The notes: a model not told the origin generated them from the sequence alone. A stretch of 64,000 nucleotides of DNA from Doryteuthis pealeii (GCA_023376005.1 CM042139.1:138077280-138141279), one strand, 5' to 3'; counted from the stretch's first letter, positions 21,721-32,904 are shown. Numbers and translations: made by a program.

Positions 21721-21875
21721 TCATATAGATAGCGAGAGAGAGAATGGATGACAGAGAGTAAAATATATGTCAGTGAGTGAGTGAGAGAAAGAGAGAGAAA
21801 AGGGGGTGGAGCAATAGAGAAGAGAAAGAAAGAGAAAGAGAAAGAGAGAGGGGGAGAGAGAGTATGTTTGTTCAT
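21045..21875. repeat. GA-rich minisatellite/microsatellite cluster
   Basis: About 830 bp of GA/GT-rich DNA. Within it the block ATAGCGAGAGAGA-ATGGATGACAGAG-GTAAAATATAAGAT recurs four times (near 21372, 21508, 21578 and 21730), each followed by GAGTGAG and a GA run. This is a minisatellite with ~70-140 bp units embedded in (GA)n. The 276-codon Ser/Leu frame on the minus strand is low complexity. Confidence 0.9.
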
Positions 21876-22510
21876 TATTTGCTGTCAAAAGGGTTGCAAT
21901 CCATTGACATGTTTCAGCATGTCAAGCAGCTAATGCAACACACATAGACATTAGTACTTATCGGTTACAGAGGTTAATAGCGGTATTTTCTGCTGAGGAA
22001 TTTCTTAAACGTGAAAACTATTTCTCCTTTTTATTTATTTATTGTTCAGTGCATTTTATCCAATAAAAGTGTTTTCCCTTCTAACTTTTCAATAGCGAAA
22101 GTATTTTAGATAGAAATGTACATCAAAAAGATCTGCAATTTCTGCAAATTGCAAGAACCTTTGGCAGTTGATATTAATAAGAAAAACGTTTACATGAATA
22201 GTTCTCGTAATTTAGTCAGTTTGTATTTATCTTAGCCCTGCGTCACTATAATAATGTTCCGGTGTTGATTACACAACACAGAATATTAAAATTTAACATT
22301 CTTTAAGGAGTAATTAAATAGTATTTCTATTGAAATATATCACATGTTTTTATTCAGTTGTCTTTGATATCTTGACCCTAATTATTTTGGTCGCTTTTGT
22401 ATGTATTTTATAAGTGTTAACTTTTTATGCCAAATTTCCTTAGGTTTTAAAAAGTATATAAGCAATAAGTAAGCTTTTGTCAATATATCGAATAATGTTT
22501 GGTTTCACAG
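21876..22510. other. No gene seen
   Basis: AT-rich sequence. Confidence 0.35.
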
Positions 22511-22553
<43 letters not shown>

Positions 22554-22572
22554 GAGAAGAAGAAGAAAGAAG

Positions 22573-22602
<30 letters not shown>
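22511..22602. repeat. (AAT)n(AAG)n at the LINE 5' border
   Basis: About 13 AAT units, a short joint, then AAG units. The same compound tract precedes the LINE fragment at 17404-17612 in LINE orientation. Confidence 0.95.
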
Positions 22603-22603
<1 letters not shown>

Positions 22604-23791
22604 TTTTAAAAAATACCCCAGGAGAACAGGAAAACTCCGAGAAAACAAGTTCTGCAGCAGAAATCTCATCTAGGGGATAAATACCTGGGCCGTCCACATT
22701 ATAAGATAATCTGGGCCATTCATAAAATGAACAAAAGTGACAGATTGACCAAAAGACTAGATTATTAATGTAGATGAACAAGGGTTTACACCCTAGAGAC
22801 GATAGAAATAGGCTAAATGCATCAGGAAAAGGAAGGTGGAAGAAGGCTACAAAAAGGATTGTGTCGTTGTCACACACGAAGAATACACTAAAAAGAACAA
22901 AGAAAGACTAATTTCAGCAGGCAGAAAAAGTAATATCCACATATGGACAAGCAGAAATTCCCCAAAACTAAGAAACAGAAATGATAAAAGAAAAACAACT
23001 ATATGGATACTTCAAAAGACAAGCTGGAGTGATTGCATGTGAAATGATCTGAAAAAGGCTAAGAAGGGGAAACATTAACAAAGAAAATAATTTTCTCATA
23101 ATCACAATACAGTACCATAATAACAAACTCTATCAAAGCGCAAATAGATAAGGCACAATGGACTAGCAAATGTAGAATACGTGGATAGAACGCCAAAACA
23201 GTTAATCAAGTAATAAGCGAATGCAGCAAACTAGTACAGAAAGGATTACAAGACTAGCAGGATAGGGTTGGAAAGGTAATCCACTGGGAAATGTGCAAGA
23301 AATTAAATTTTCACCATTATACTAATTGGTATTTGCACAAAGGGAAATCTGTCCTAGAGAATGAGACGCATAAAACCTTCGGGGACTTTGAGATACAGAC
23401 TTATCACCTAATCCCGGATAGAAGACCAGATCTAGTGATAATTAACAAGAATAAAAAAATAGTCATCTGGTGGATGTTGGATTCCAGTGTGAAAATGAAA
23501 TAAAACGAAAAAATAGAAAAATTATTGGGCCTGCCACGAGAACTGAAAAAAAAGCTGTAGAACAGGAAGGTAAAGTTCGTGCCAAATGTAATTACTCCCC
23601 TTGGAACTGTCGTCAAGTGTTTGGAAAGGAGTCCGGATGAATTAGAAATCAGGGGAAGAATCGAGACCATCCAATGAACACCATTGTTAATGTCGGCTAG
23701 AACACTCATACTATTTATGGAGATTTGCAGTCAGTCAGCCTCCAGTGAAAGACCACCAGTTCTGGTTGGCGTAAAAACATCTCAAGGAGTG
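22603..23791 (+). pseudogene. LINE ORF2 C-terminal relic, restriction-like endonuclease type
   Basis: The + strand translation, with frame changes and stops, gives EKQLYGYFKRQ near 22993, VISECSKLVQKG near 23210, IHWEMCKKLNFHHYT near 23280, ENETHKTFGDFEIQTYHLIP near 23360, then RRPDLVIINKNKK with R-P-D codons at 23423-23431, RELKK near 23540, and EIRGRIETIQ near 23650. Cys-containing segment, RPD motif and C-terminal tail is the order known for R2/R4-type LINEs with a PD-(D/E)XK endonuclease. Several zinc-knuckle positions are lost (R for C, Q for H). The RT domain is not recognisable upstream. The 145-codon minus-strand frame over 22440-22877 is its shadow. Ends in GTGAAATAATAAT, merging with (AAT)n. 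Confidence 0.7.
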
Positions 23792-23792
23792 A

Positions 23793-23844
<52 letters not shown>
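23792..23844. repeat. (AAT)n tail between two LINE copies
   Basis: About 17 AAT units, joining the end of the LINE relic to another LINE fragment of the same family. Confidence 0.95.
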
Positions 23845-23880
23845 GGACTTTGTCAGAGAACTGAAAAACTGTGGAACGTA
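23845..23880 (+). pseudogene. Second LINE fragment directly after (AAT)n
   Basis: GACTTTGTCAGAGAACTGAA encodes DFVREL, matching the RELKK region of the relic just upstream. Very short, but it begins exactly at the microsatellite end. Confidence 0.5.
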
Positions 23881-24524
23881 ATCTATTAAGATAAAATAAA
23901 ATGAAACAAATTCGAGTTTCAAAAGTTAGATTTATATCAGAAAATGTTAAATGGGAAAGTAAAATTAATCATTCTATTTGTATATGTATATTGCTAATGT
24001 TTGGTATGTAAAAAATGAATTTAGACTGAAATATTTTAAAGTTAAAAAACATGATTGATTTATTAGAAAGAATTTACAATATTTCACGAATTTCTTTTAA
24101 TGCTTTTACTTTGCTCAAATCTTAAATTGTTTTTTTATTAAATCTTAAATTGTTTTATATGAGAAGTAATGGAATGCATCATTACCCATTATCTAAAGGA
24201 ATCTTAATTGTTTCCTTTATTATCGAGACATTTCGCATATTTTAAGCCTCGTTATGCAATGACCAAATTGTTTCCCCTTGGACAATCGCAGCATATCAAA
24301 TTAATTGCCAAATCGTCTCTTGACTGATTAACACATCTTTTGCATAATTATTTCTTGATAGAATTTCTTTGTAAATTTATGCACATTTAACCGCCATATT
24401 GTGAAATGGGGAAACTTTAACTTTCACTGTCCTCACATACCAAACTGTATAACCTTTGTAGACCTGTCTATTAAAACCACTTTACAGAATGATGAATTGA
24501 ATTTAACGGTGTGTCAACTCGTTG
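23881..24524. other. No gene seen
   Basis: AT-rich sequence with a local TTAAATTGTTTTAT duplication near 24122-24155. Confidence 0.4.
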
Positions 24525-24670
24525 GGGTTAGGTATTTATTCATTTCGATCGTTACGCGTAGGATGTGACACAAGGTCGCAAGTATGGGGCATCCGATGGG
24601 AAACGATTACGCCAATCAGTTGCAATGGATCTTCAAGACTAGCTTGCTAGCCATTACACCACGATGGAAC
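24525..24670 (-). mobile_element. SINE-A copy
   Basis: Complement begins CCATCGTGGTGTAATGG and contains CATACTTGCGACCTTGTG and ATCCTACGCGTAAC. Complete but with a short internal change around box B. Confidence 0.75.
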
Positions 24671-24680
24671 GCCTTTTTTA

Positions 24681-24808
24681 TCCAACCTGTTCGCCAAGAT
24701 TAGATTGCAACATGAGGTCGTAAGTATGGGGCATTCTATGAGGTTTGAAATCGGTATTCAGTAGTAATGGGTCTGCAAGACTAGCTTGCTAACCATTACT
24801 CCACAGTA
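24681..24808 (-). mobile_element. SINE-A copy
   Basis: Same orientation, 10 bp from the previous copy: TAATGGTTAGCAAGC head on the minus strand and a GCGAACAGGTTGGA tail. Confidence 0.75.
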
Positions 24809-25026
24809 AGCATTGAGGAGATCAGTGAGAGGAGATTGAGGCTGCATAACAGAAAGTGGACAAGGATGTGTTCAGTGAAGAAATCAGAGTGAACGAGGAA
24901 AGAAGAGTTCACAGGCCCCTAAAAGAGACTATCTTTGCCACGAATTGTGAGGGAGCAAGAAGGGGGAGTTGAAAGAAAACCAAAAAGATGAAGACCGAAA
25001 CGCGTTCAAAATAAATTAGTTACTTA
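24809..25026. other. Spacer between SINE-A copies
   Basis: AG-rich ~220-bp stretch, open over parts of the + strand with many Lys/Arg codons (for example GGVERKPKR), but with no recognised domain. Confidence 0.3.
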
Positions 25027-25146
25027 TCCAACCCGTTTGATACGGATAGGAAGTGACACACGTACAGGTCATCCAATGAGGATTGAACTTGCTACTCAGT
25101 AGTAATGGGTCTGCGAGACTAGCTTACTAACCATTACACGACGAGT
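25027..25146 (-). mobile_element. SINE-A copy
   Basis: Third minus-strand copy within 620 bp: head CGTCGTGTAATGG, tail CAAACGGGTTGGA. Confidence 0.75.
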
Positions 25147-25285
25147 TATTTAATGCCTAGCGGTTGGGAATCGCGTTTATTCTACATTCATATTTAATTT
25201 TCTCAAGAGATGTTTATTTTTTTTTGTTGTTCTTTTTAGACACGGTCCTATTGAATGCAATTATTTCTAAAGAGATATATTTGAC

Positions 25286-25480
25286 CCATAAGATAGGATC
25301 CTAACAGGTACTATGTCTCCAGGTGATAGTGAAGCTGCCAGTGATGGCAATAAAGAAATACCTCATACGCTCCATATCTCCAGAATATAAGATGCTGTTT
25401 AGGGTCATACTAAGGACACCCGCTATGGAGTGTATGTACCCCTCTGCAGGGGTCACAGTAAGCGTAACATAAGACACACT
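25286..25480 (+). repeat. DR1 dispersed repeat, 5' part
   Basis: GGATCCTAACAGGTACTATG, then GTGATGGCAATAAAG and the CTCCAGAATA block, mirrors the first part of 36430-36790 and 43125-43530. Family unknown. Confidence 0.5.
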
Positions 25481-25534
25481 AACACAGCGTCTGCTTCTAA
25501 GATAACCATGATATATTATATATGAATTTTGTTT

Positions 25535-25740
25535 TTAAGCTCAACCAGTAGAGTATCCACTGAGGAATCTGATCTGTGATGTAAAGTTGGGAGTTGATGG
25601 TAGGTATGGCGCACCACCGCAGCAAACATAACAATCTCAATGGTCTAGTGCTAGCGTAAATGGGATAAAATCCCTAGCTGTACTGCTGATACCGACAATA
25701 TGTCACTCCGCCGGCTTTAATTTTGTTTACTTTAGTTATC
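25535..25740 (+). mobile_element. SINE-B copy, head partly lost
   Basis: AAGCTCAACCAGTAGAGTAT head remnant, lacks box B, body GGGAGTTGATGGTAGG and 3' end CTGATACCGACAATATG and CTCCGCCGGCTTTA. Confidence 0.7.
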
Positions 25741-25824
25741 AACGAGAAAAGAAAATTCATAATGGTTTACATATTTACCAAAAACTAAGGGAAGATAACG
25801 ATAGATATTGATGAATTATGGGTA

Positions 25825-26005
25825 TATGAGGTGCCGATTCAAGGATTCGCAAGGATCCGGTTCGATACCGGTCCTCGTCTACTCAGCGTATGATTAAAAG
25901 AGATTGGGTAATTTGATCTGTGTGTCTCTCTGGTCTATCGCAAAGAGGAATAGAATCCCTCTATGTGTCGTTGGTAATGACTATAGGCAACTGCGCCAAT
26001 TTTAC
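25825..26005 (+). mobile_element. SINE-B copy, internally shortened
   Basis: Good box B (AAGGATCCGGTTCGATACCG), then CAGCGTATGA, followed by a shortened body ending TTGGTAATGACTATAGGC. Confidence 0.65.
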
Positions 26006-26710
26006 CTTTTTTTCTGAATATAAATGTATCGTATAAAACTTAAAGTATCATGTTAGTTAAATTATATAAAAACAAAGAAGTCAGACTAAAAAAAAAAAAA
26101 GCTTTAACCAACGACACCTAAAAGAAGACAATAAATGACAATATTAAAAAATATACAATAAGAAATTGACTTTGACACTGTAAAATAATATATATCCCAT
26201 TAACATACATAAAAATATAAGGCAACCGATTATAGTAAAAAGTTTTAAATTGCAACTAAAACGCAATTAATAAAAAAGCCAATTCAATAAACAAGTTTAA
26301 CATATGAGAAAAAGGAAGATTTAAATATGTGAACATATGGAATTTAAGAACAGTATGAGAAACCAATTAAAAATCTAGAGAGATGTGTTAAGAAAATGGT
26401 GTTAAAGAAACATCAACAGAACTGAAGTATCCTAAATGATAATACTAGAGAATGAAATGCATTAATGCGAAGTGTAACAATACGTAATAAAATAGTAAAT
26501 GCCACCGGCATTACTATAATGAGGAAATAATTAAGGATATAAACGTTAATATGCTTAGGTGGAACAGTTGAAATGGCAAAAACGATCACGAGTAGAGGTT
26601 CTTACATGAGAGGGAATCGTTTAACGATGGGAGTTTTATCCTGCACACCAATAAAAGAATTGTTCTAGAAAATACATAGTTAACACAAAATACTTTGAGA
26701 CAGACACAAA
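26006..26710. other. No gene seen
   Basis: Strongly A-rich sequence. Confidence 0.35.

Positions 26711-26768
<58 letters not shown>
26711..26768. repeat. (TA)n microsatellite
   Basis: Pure TA tract. To its right TTTGGAATAATAT occurs twice (near 26789 and 26918). Confidence 0.95.
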
Positions 26769-26770
<2 letters not shown>

Positions 26771-27020
26771 AATGCATAGTTTCAAATTTTGGAATAATAT
26801 AAGAATATTTAGGCCCCCTCCCCAACTTTCCTTACTCATCATAAATATATTCCATCTCTAATCAACTATTTGTACATTCTACCATATTCCCAAATTATAT
26901 AAGTTCTAGAACACTATTTGGAATAATATCAGAATATATGTGACACTTAATGTATCTCTAATGATAAGTAGTATTTATCATTATATATAATTAACTCCTA
27001 AAATTTAATGTAAGTTTGGG

Positions 27021-27277
27021 TAGCGTGGATATTAAGTCTGTAGAGTAGTACAACGGACTAGATATGGGACCGGGACGCCCTTGGACAGTCACCGGTAGTC
27101 ACCTGCAATAATAGACTCTACCATGCACGTGCGGGGCATGGAAGGGAAGTAATATAAGCAGGCTTCCTACTCGAAGCCAGCAGTTCACGTTTCGTCGTAG
27201 AGCTCTTTACAAAGTCAACACCGCTTTGTTGCTGACAGTTTCTCGCCTATGCGATTTTCAATCCAAAGTCCACGCTA
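27021..27277. mobile_element. 257-bp element with 9-bp inverted ends
   Basis: TAGCGTGGA at 27021-27029 is exactly inverted at 27269-27277 (TCCACGCTA). The interior is G+C-richer than its flanks and has TATAAGCAGG near 27156, a core-promoter-like site. The first eight bases match the start of the solo LTR at 16811 (TAGCGTGG). Could be a short LTR or a MITE; no clear target duplication. Confidence 0.5.
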
Positions 27278-27350
27278 TCCTATCTTATATATAAATGCTC
27301 TAACAATTAATTTGAGTAATATTTTCTTATAAATTTAGCACACTATATTA

Positions 27351-27378
27351 TCTATCTATCTGTCTATCTATCGATCTA

Positions 27379-27466
<88 letters not shown>

Positions 27467-27522
27467 GTATATATAATTAAATCATAGATAATTATAACTA
27501 TATATATATATATATATATATA
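27351..27522. repeat. (TATC)n(CT)n(TA)n compound microsatellite
   Basis: TATC/TGTC units, then CT, then two TA tracts. Confidence 0.95.
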
Positions 27523-27785
27523 CGCGTGTGTGTGTCTCTGTATGTGTATAGGTGGAAGACATCAAGGGTTTCTGTGATAGGATTCAGGAAAATTGAGAAC
27601 TCAAACGTATATATAACGATTTTGCGAAATTTCATATAAATATCAGTGAATGTGTATATTTTTTAGGTATACAGAGTATATTGTAAATAAATATATGAGA
27701 ACCATTCTTTCTCGGGAATAGATTCGGCTAACTTCACCTTATGAAGCCCGTTGTCATAATGGACAAGAATTACATATTAGTTCTA

Positions 27786-27872
<87 letters not shown>

Positions 27873-27980
27873 AGAGAGAGAGAGAGAGAGAGGGAGACAG
27901 AGAGGGTGATGGATAGATAGAGATAGACAGACAGAGAGATGGATAGATAGAGACAGACAGACAGACAGAAAGAAAGAAAG
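27786..27980. repeat. (CA)n(TA)n(GA)n and GATA/GACA repeats
   Basis: CA to 27826, TA to 27864, then GA, GATA and CAGA units. Confidence 0.95.
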
Positions 27981-29267
27981 AGAGTGATAGATGTAGACAG
28001 AGATTCATATATTAATGTAATTTTTCTTGTGTATAAGTGTACTTTTAGATTATGTTTATATGTATATAATATTCAGTGATGTAATTGGTTACTTTAGCGA
28101 TAGCTTTACAATTCGAGTGTTGTGGCTTTGGCCGGTATCTGGTTGGTTTTAGGATCTAATAAGCTGCTCATTAGATTGCGGATGGACTCAGATTCAGAAT
28201 AAATGAACGAAATAGTCTAGAAAACCCACATTATAAATAATAGCTCACTGGATTTAAATTAAAGAACAATAAGAAGACATAAAATCATAAGTTATTGTGT
28301 AATCATGATACAATCAACAACAGGTTTCAGCCGAATACAAATTGAATAGCGGGCACTTGTAAAAGAATGGAAGGTTTTAAAGCACTTTTAAAGACACTAT
28401 TCTAGAATTCGTTTTATCTTTACGCTAAAATATATTGTTAACAGATGCAACAATGTTATACAAAAGTATTTTTGTATGTAGATCAGTTTTTCTTTTGATT
28501 ATCTAATAAATACATAAATACGTAAGTAAAACAATAAGTGACTTTTGCGTCATCCTATATTCTGCCTCAGTTCCATAAAACAGATGCGAAATCGTACAAA
28601 TAAAAGTGCTAATCTCATTCTTCAAAACGAATACTTTTGCATATGAATGAGGGAATCGTGCCACCATCACGGCACTAAGTGAAAATCCAAGACATCACAG
28701 CAAGATAAAAAAATGAATGGATGTATTTTCTTTGCAGCTTTATAAAAACACGCTTAATATTTTAATATGAAACAACGCATTGACCCAAAGAAAGATATCG
28801 TTCATCAGTCCAGATGTCATTTGAGTTCCTGCTTCTTATTTTCCATCTACTCCCTTTCTCCAACCCCCATAATCATTCTATTTTCTATGTCTCTAGAGCA
28901 AACATCACCAGATATATTGGTGATGTATTTGTGGTTTTGTTTATTATTTCATATGAACATAGAAAAAATATAGGTGTGTTTTCTCTTAAACTACATAAAA
29001 AATATTTACGATTTTAATTTAGATAAAAAAATCCTTATCATTTCAGCAAAAGTTGTTTATTTTTTTCTAAAACTTAAATGAAACAACTTTTTACTTATTT
29101 TTTAACGCGTGATATATTAAATCGCCAAAGAAAAATAACATTTCTAAAAAAATAAACTTTAAACAAATTGCCACATGTAACTCATTACATTATTATGTTG
29201 TTATACAAAATAATGCTATTGTTCCTATTTGAAAAAAAGACACAAAAATTTAGTGTGTTTTATGGGG
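27981..29267. other. No gene seen
   Basis: AT-rich. Overlapping short frames at 28767-29017 have no recognised domain. Confidence 0.35.
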
Positions 29268-29390
29268 GACTGGGACGAATTAATGGTATTTCAGTTCTTT
29301 TCAATGGGGAGAATTGTGTTGATATACGAGGAAACTGAGTTACGAGCGAAACGAATTAAACCCGTAAGTAAAGGTACCACTGCATATATT
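29268..29390 (-). mobile_element. DNA-transposon terminus (family not assigned)
   Basis: The complement starts GCAGTGGTACCTTTACTTAC and continues with GTTTAATTCGTTTCGCTCGT and a CCCCATTGAAAAG stretch. CAGTGGTACCT...TTAATTCGTT is a terminal motif I recognise from many animal DNA transposons, but I cannot name the superfamily. Only one end is present; the 65-codon frame across it is spurious. Confidence 0.45.
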
Positions 29391-29525
29391 AACTTGTGTA
29401 TATATACTTGTGATTCCTATCAATAGACAGAGTAAATTGCTTGTTATGAAATTAGGATGCACAATATTTAATATAAGTTGTATCCACAGTTTAAACTTGT
29501 TTTACAATCGTTATCACAAAATCAG

Positions 29526-29716
29526 AAACACGCACGCACACATTCATACATGTGTGTGTTTACGCACGCGCGTGAGTTCGTGTATGCGTTTTTTGTGTGC
29601 TTGTGACTGCGCGCGTACGCACGCGTATGTGTGTTAATGTGTGTGTGTCTGTCTGTCTGTGTATATGTTTGTGTGTGTGTGTGTGCGTGTGTGTGGATGT
29701 GTGTGTGTGTGTGTTT
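29526..29716. repeat. GT/GC-rich alternating purine-pyrimidine tract
   Basis: Nearly 190 bp of CA, CG and GT alternation, including ACGCACGCGCGTG and GCGCGTACGCACGCG. Confidence 0.85.
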
Positions 29717-29943
29717 CGTTTCGTCTATGTTTTGTGGGTGATGTAAATCTATCTATCCAAACAGAAAACTGGTATTAGAATGTTTAAACCTTGCAGACAG
29801 TCACAAGTGACCTATTTTGACCCCAATTAAATTGCTGACCCCTTTTGGTCTTACGAAAGGTAGGACCATTATATGAGCAGAAAAGTAAGATCAGAAGAGA
29901 CCAATCGATCTTGTTTGAACCATAGCCAGTCGTGTTGGAGCGA

Positions 29944-29996
29944 AAGAAGAAGAAGAAGAAGAAGAAGAAGAAGAAGAAGAAGAAGAAGAAGAAGAA
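29944..29996. repeat. (AAG)n microsatellite
   Basis: About 17 AAG units. Confidence 0.95.
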
Positions 29997-30454
29997 TGGT
30001 GAGTAGTAATACTAGACGGGATGTTTGAGTGGTAAAGGTCTGATAATGGCCTGTTGGTGAGAGAAAACAATGGTTGACCTTCTTCAAAGAGCATTGACAA
30101 TATGTTGATTTGAAAAAAAAAGATGAATACCGAAGCCATTAGAAATTTGCCCGTGGTATTTTCTAAGAAAAATCTGACAAGTGCCAGTTGATTTTTCTCT
30201 GACAATTAAAAAGTAGAGAAAACTTAAAATCATTTTCACAACAACAGAAAAGAAAAAATGCTCCACTTAGAAAACAAGAAAACAAATGTTATTATCATTT
30301 TTAGTTCTCTCACTTGTTTCCTATACAATTATATTTGTTTTATTTGTTCATGTATTGAGCAGAAAACAGAGTGTGCTGGACTTTTCATATTCTGGTCTGA
30401 TTTAACGATATAATTTGTATGTAATTTTGAGATGATGCTTGATAATTTCTATCA
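29997..30454. other. No gene seen
   Basis: AT-rich sequence. Confidence 0.35.
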
Positions 30455-30560
30455 TTTTGATTTTTAGGACTGTTGATTTCATCTTTATTGTTAAATACAC
30501 AATGCGATGTTCTCCGGCCGACTTCAGGTGTTTCTTGGCAAGCTCGGAAACCATCGTGAC
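30455..30560 (-). mobile_element. SINE-E fragment
   Basis: Complement holds AAACACCTGAAGTCGGCCGG and AACAATAAAGATGA, the hammerhead-like region and 3' flank of SINE-E (57470-57835), with the GAAAC part lost. Confidence 0.5.
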
Positions 30561-30679
30561 GTAAGGGTCATACCCATCAGCTTTTTATTCGTCCTTGGCA
30601 TTCAGATTTTTTTTCATGCAATAAACTATTGTCTTTATCGTGACTTAGATAAACCTCAGTGGCTATTAACTTTCGGGAG

Positions 30680-30735
30680 TTACTTTAGTAAAGTACTTTA
30701 GGGCGATACTTTAGAGAGGTACTTTAGGGAGATAG
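30680..30735 (+). repeat. ~17-bp minisatellite, four units
   Basis: Tandem variants of GGTACTTTAGGGAGATA. Confidence 0.75.
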
Positions 30736-30859
30736 TGCCATTGAGATCCATCGAGAGCACAAGTTTAGCACCAAGGACCCGGGAACGAAAATATACGATA
30801 AAATATTTCAATAAATTGAATAAGTTGTAATTACTCACAATAGAACTTTAAATTTCGTA

Positions 30860-31167
30860 TTATGGAGATTTTTCGGACTGTTGTTCTCATCTTTGTTATA
30901 TACACAACGTTTCGGCCAGTGTGCCTCCTAGCCTTCTTCTGGTTTTTCTTGTCGAACTCGGGAAACATCTCGTCGAACTCAGGAATTTTTAGATCATAAT
31001 CGGGAGCCTTCATGGAAATTCAAAACGAACCGTTCATTTAATCCACTGGGTTAGATTGTTCCCATTCCATTAAACATGACCGAATAAAAGTGTTAAGCTA
31101 TGTTAAGAATTCTATGTTATTTAAACCTGCGACCTACAGATGATTGTCACTTAAGAACTGTATTAAG
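30860..31167 (-). mobile_element. SINE-E copy with hammerhead-like core
   Basis: Complement order: tRNA-like box-B remnant (GGTCGCAGGTTTAAATAAC), ATTCTTAACATAGCTTAACA, then CAGAAGA, a GGC...GGCC stem and GAAACGTTGTGTATATAAC. Colinear with 57545-57815. Core at 30909-30941. Confidence 0.6.
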
Positions 31168-31189
31168 CCAACCCTTTTATCCGTTTCAC

Positions 31190-31310
31190 CATGTGTTCCA
31201 CTGGACAATCTACCTCAGTGGATTAATATTGTTCGCTTCGAAGTTCCGTGAAGGCTTCCAATTACGACATGAATGTTCCTCAATTCGATAAGAAATACCT
31301 GAACATAGGT
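31190..31310 (+). mobile_element. SINE-E fragment, inverted to its neighbour
   Basis: ACCTCAGTGGATTAATATTG, GTGAAGGCTTCCAATTACGA and AAGAAATACCTGAA match the complement of 30940-31060. It stops inside the hammerhead-like CTGAAGA. Confidence 0.55.
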
Positions 31311-31590
31311 TTCCAAAAGAAATGCATCCTATCGGCTGGGGCAGAAGAATACTTCGATGCACTCCTGCAGAGGGGTAAAATCTCCTCAATGGAGCCACCT
31401 GCTTTGATGGCGACCCGTGATGTTAAGGACGGAATCCTGGTCGTTGAGCAGTCCATGACATGCAACACTCGAATTTGGCCCTTACTTAGGCAAAACCGGC
31501 GGTCGGAAAGGCCCTCTCTGATCAATCGGCTGATCACATCAAGCCCTTGCACCTATATGATTGTCCCAACCCTATTGCCCTGATGAAAAC
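31311..31590 (-). repeat. DR1 dispersed repeat copy
   Basis: Complement contains ATCAGCCGATTGATCAGAG, TGCCTAAGTAAGGGCC and TTGCATGTCATGGACTGCTC, colinear with 36590-36680 and 43330-43420. Frames on both strands are open for ~100 codons. Confidence 0.65.
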
Positions 31591-32904
31591 CTCCCAAACC
31601 TTTTTACCATATGTTGTAGAAGGTGGTGTCCTGGATATGACGTTAAACTACATCTAATGATGAAGTTAGATGTGTTAAATAGAAAAAATAATTAAAAAAA
31701 ATGTGTTTTTGAATACCCATCAAACATGAATAGAACAAAAGGTCTTCGGCATAAAATTACCCAACAAGTGTTGACATGCCGTAAAATTCAACAAACCTAA
31801 TCAAACCAAACTAAAAGAAATGAAAACACCCATGTTTTTAATCAACTCTCATTTAATAATTCCAAACAAACAACCCCAAAATGAGAAGCTCCTTTTTTAA
31901 TCTTTCGTCGAGTCAGTGGGGCTTAAAATATGCTGGCTATATTTCCTTCACAACATTGTTTTCGCATGTTTGAATTTTTCATTTATTTTATGAGGTATAT
32001 TTCTCACTGTTTAGATTTCATTTCACAACATTACGCCAAACATAGTCGTGACTAATTTAATTATTTCCAAGCTTTTTAGGCGTCTCATCAGTCATCAGAC
32101 TGTTTACCTGCTTGGTGTAAAGGCACAGATTAGACGACTTAAAAAAGGTGGGGTTCTGAGTTTTTTTCACTTGAATAGGGCCACGTGACCGAAGTCAAAG
32201 TATACTACAGGCTTCCTTGAAAAAGATGTGCCTCAGTTTTCCATTATGTTTGTAGGATGTTTTCAGTTCATGCTTTAATTGCAGAAATATCTTTATAACT
32301 GTATTTTAACCAAATTAATATAAAAACGAATTAAAATATCAATAAATAGCTAAAAACGAAGTAGTTAATTGAGCGAAAGAAATATATTTCTTCTATGATA
32401 ATAGCCTTCATTTATAAATCTTCGTGTAGTATATTGCCGCTGGATTTTGACAAACAATGACTAACACGTATATAGAACAATATAATATTATATTTCCTCT
32501 CTAGGACGGTGATACTTATGTAGATCAGGAGAGCAGTCGGAGAGAGCCATACAAAGAAATTGTCAGGAGTTGGAACAGCCAGCAAACTGTTCCTCAGCGA
32601 AAATGCTAGTCTTCATATAGTATTAAACCCCCACGTGACCAACATGACCACGCCTCATCGACTGTGGCACCAACGCAGTTTTCTGCAGCTACACTACTTC
32701 ACCGACGTAATTCTTGTTTTTCTACACCCCTGGCTTACCCACCACATACACGCTTTTCCTTTTTTCCGGTAGCCACTTTGTTGATTTCATCTACGACTGG
32801 GTGTATCTGTCAACTTCCGCCGCCGGGTTCAATGCTGGTCAAGTCAATATATTATATTATTTGTATTTCTGAATCAACAACTAGTGTATTGAATCTTAGA
32901 TAAT
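31591..32904. other. No gene seen
   Basis: AT-rich. The short frames at 32560-32903 have no recognised domain. Confidence 0.35.

Noticed and set aside
21045..21875. 276-codon minus-strand frame rich in Ser and Leu
   Set aside because: Translation of (GA)n/(GT)n minisatellite; no domain.
22440..22877. 145-codon minus-strand frame with signal-like N terminus
   Set aside because: Antisense of the LINE relic at 22603 and its trinucleotide tract; a second antisense copy exists at 17404.
24980..25005. GATGAAGACCGAAACGCG as a hammerhead core
   Set aside because: No room for stem II and no CTGA start.
29229..29426. 65-codon frame
   Set aside because: Overlaps a DNA-transposon terminal repeat.
31248..31583. 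111-codon + strand frame
   Set aside because: Crosses the SINE-E/DR1 border, so it is composite repeat sequence.
32090..32120. CTGATGACTGATGAGACGCC on the minus strand as another hammerhead
   Set aside because: No paired stem II and no GAAA at the required spacing.
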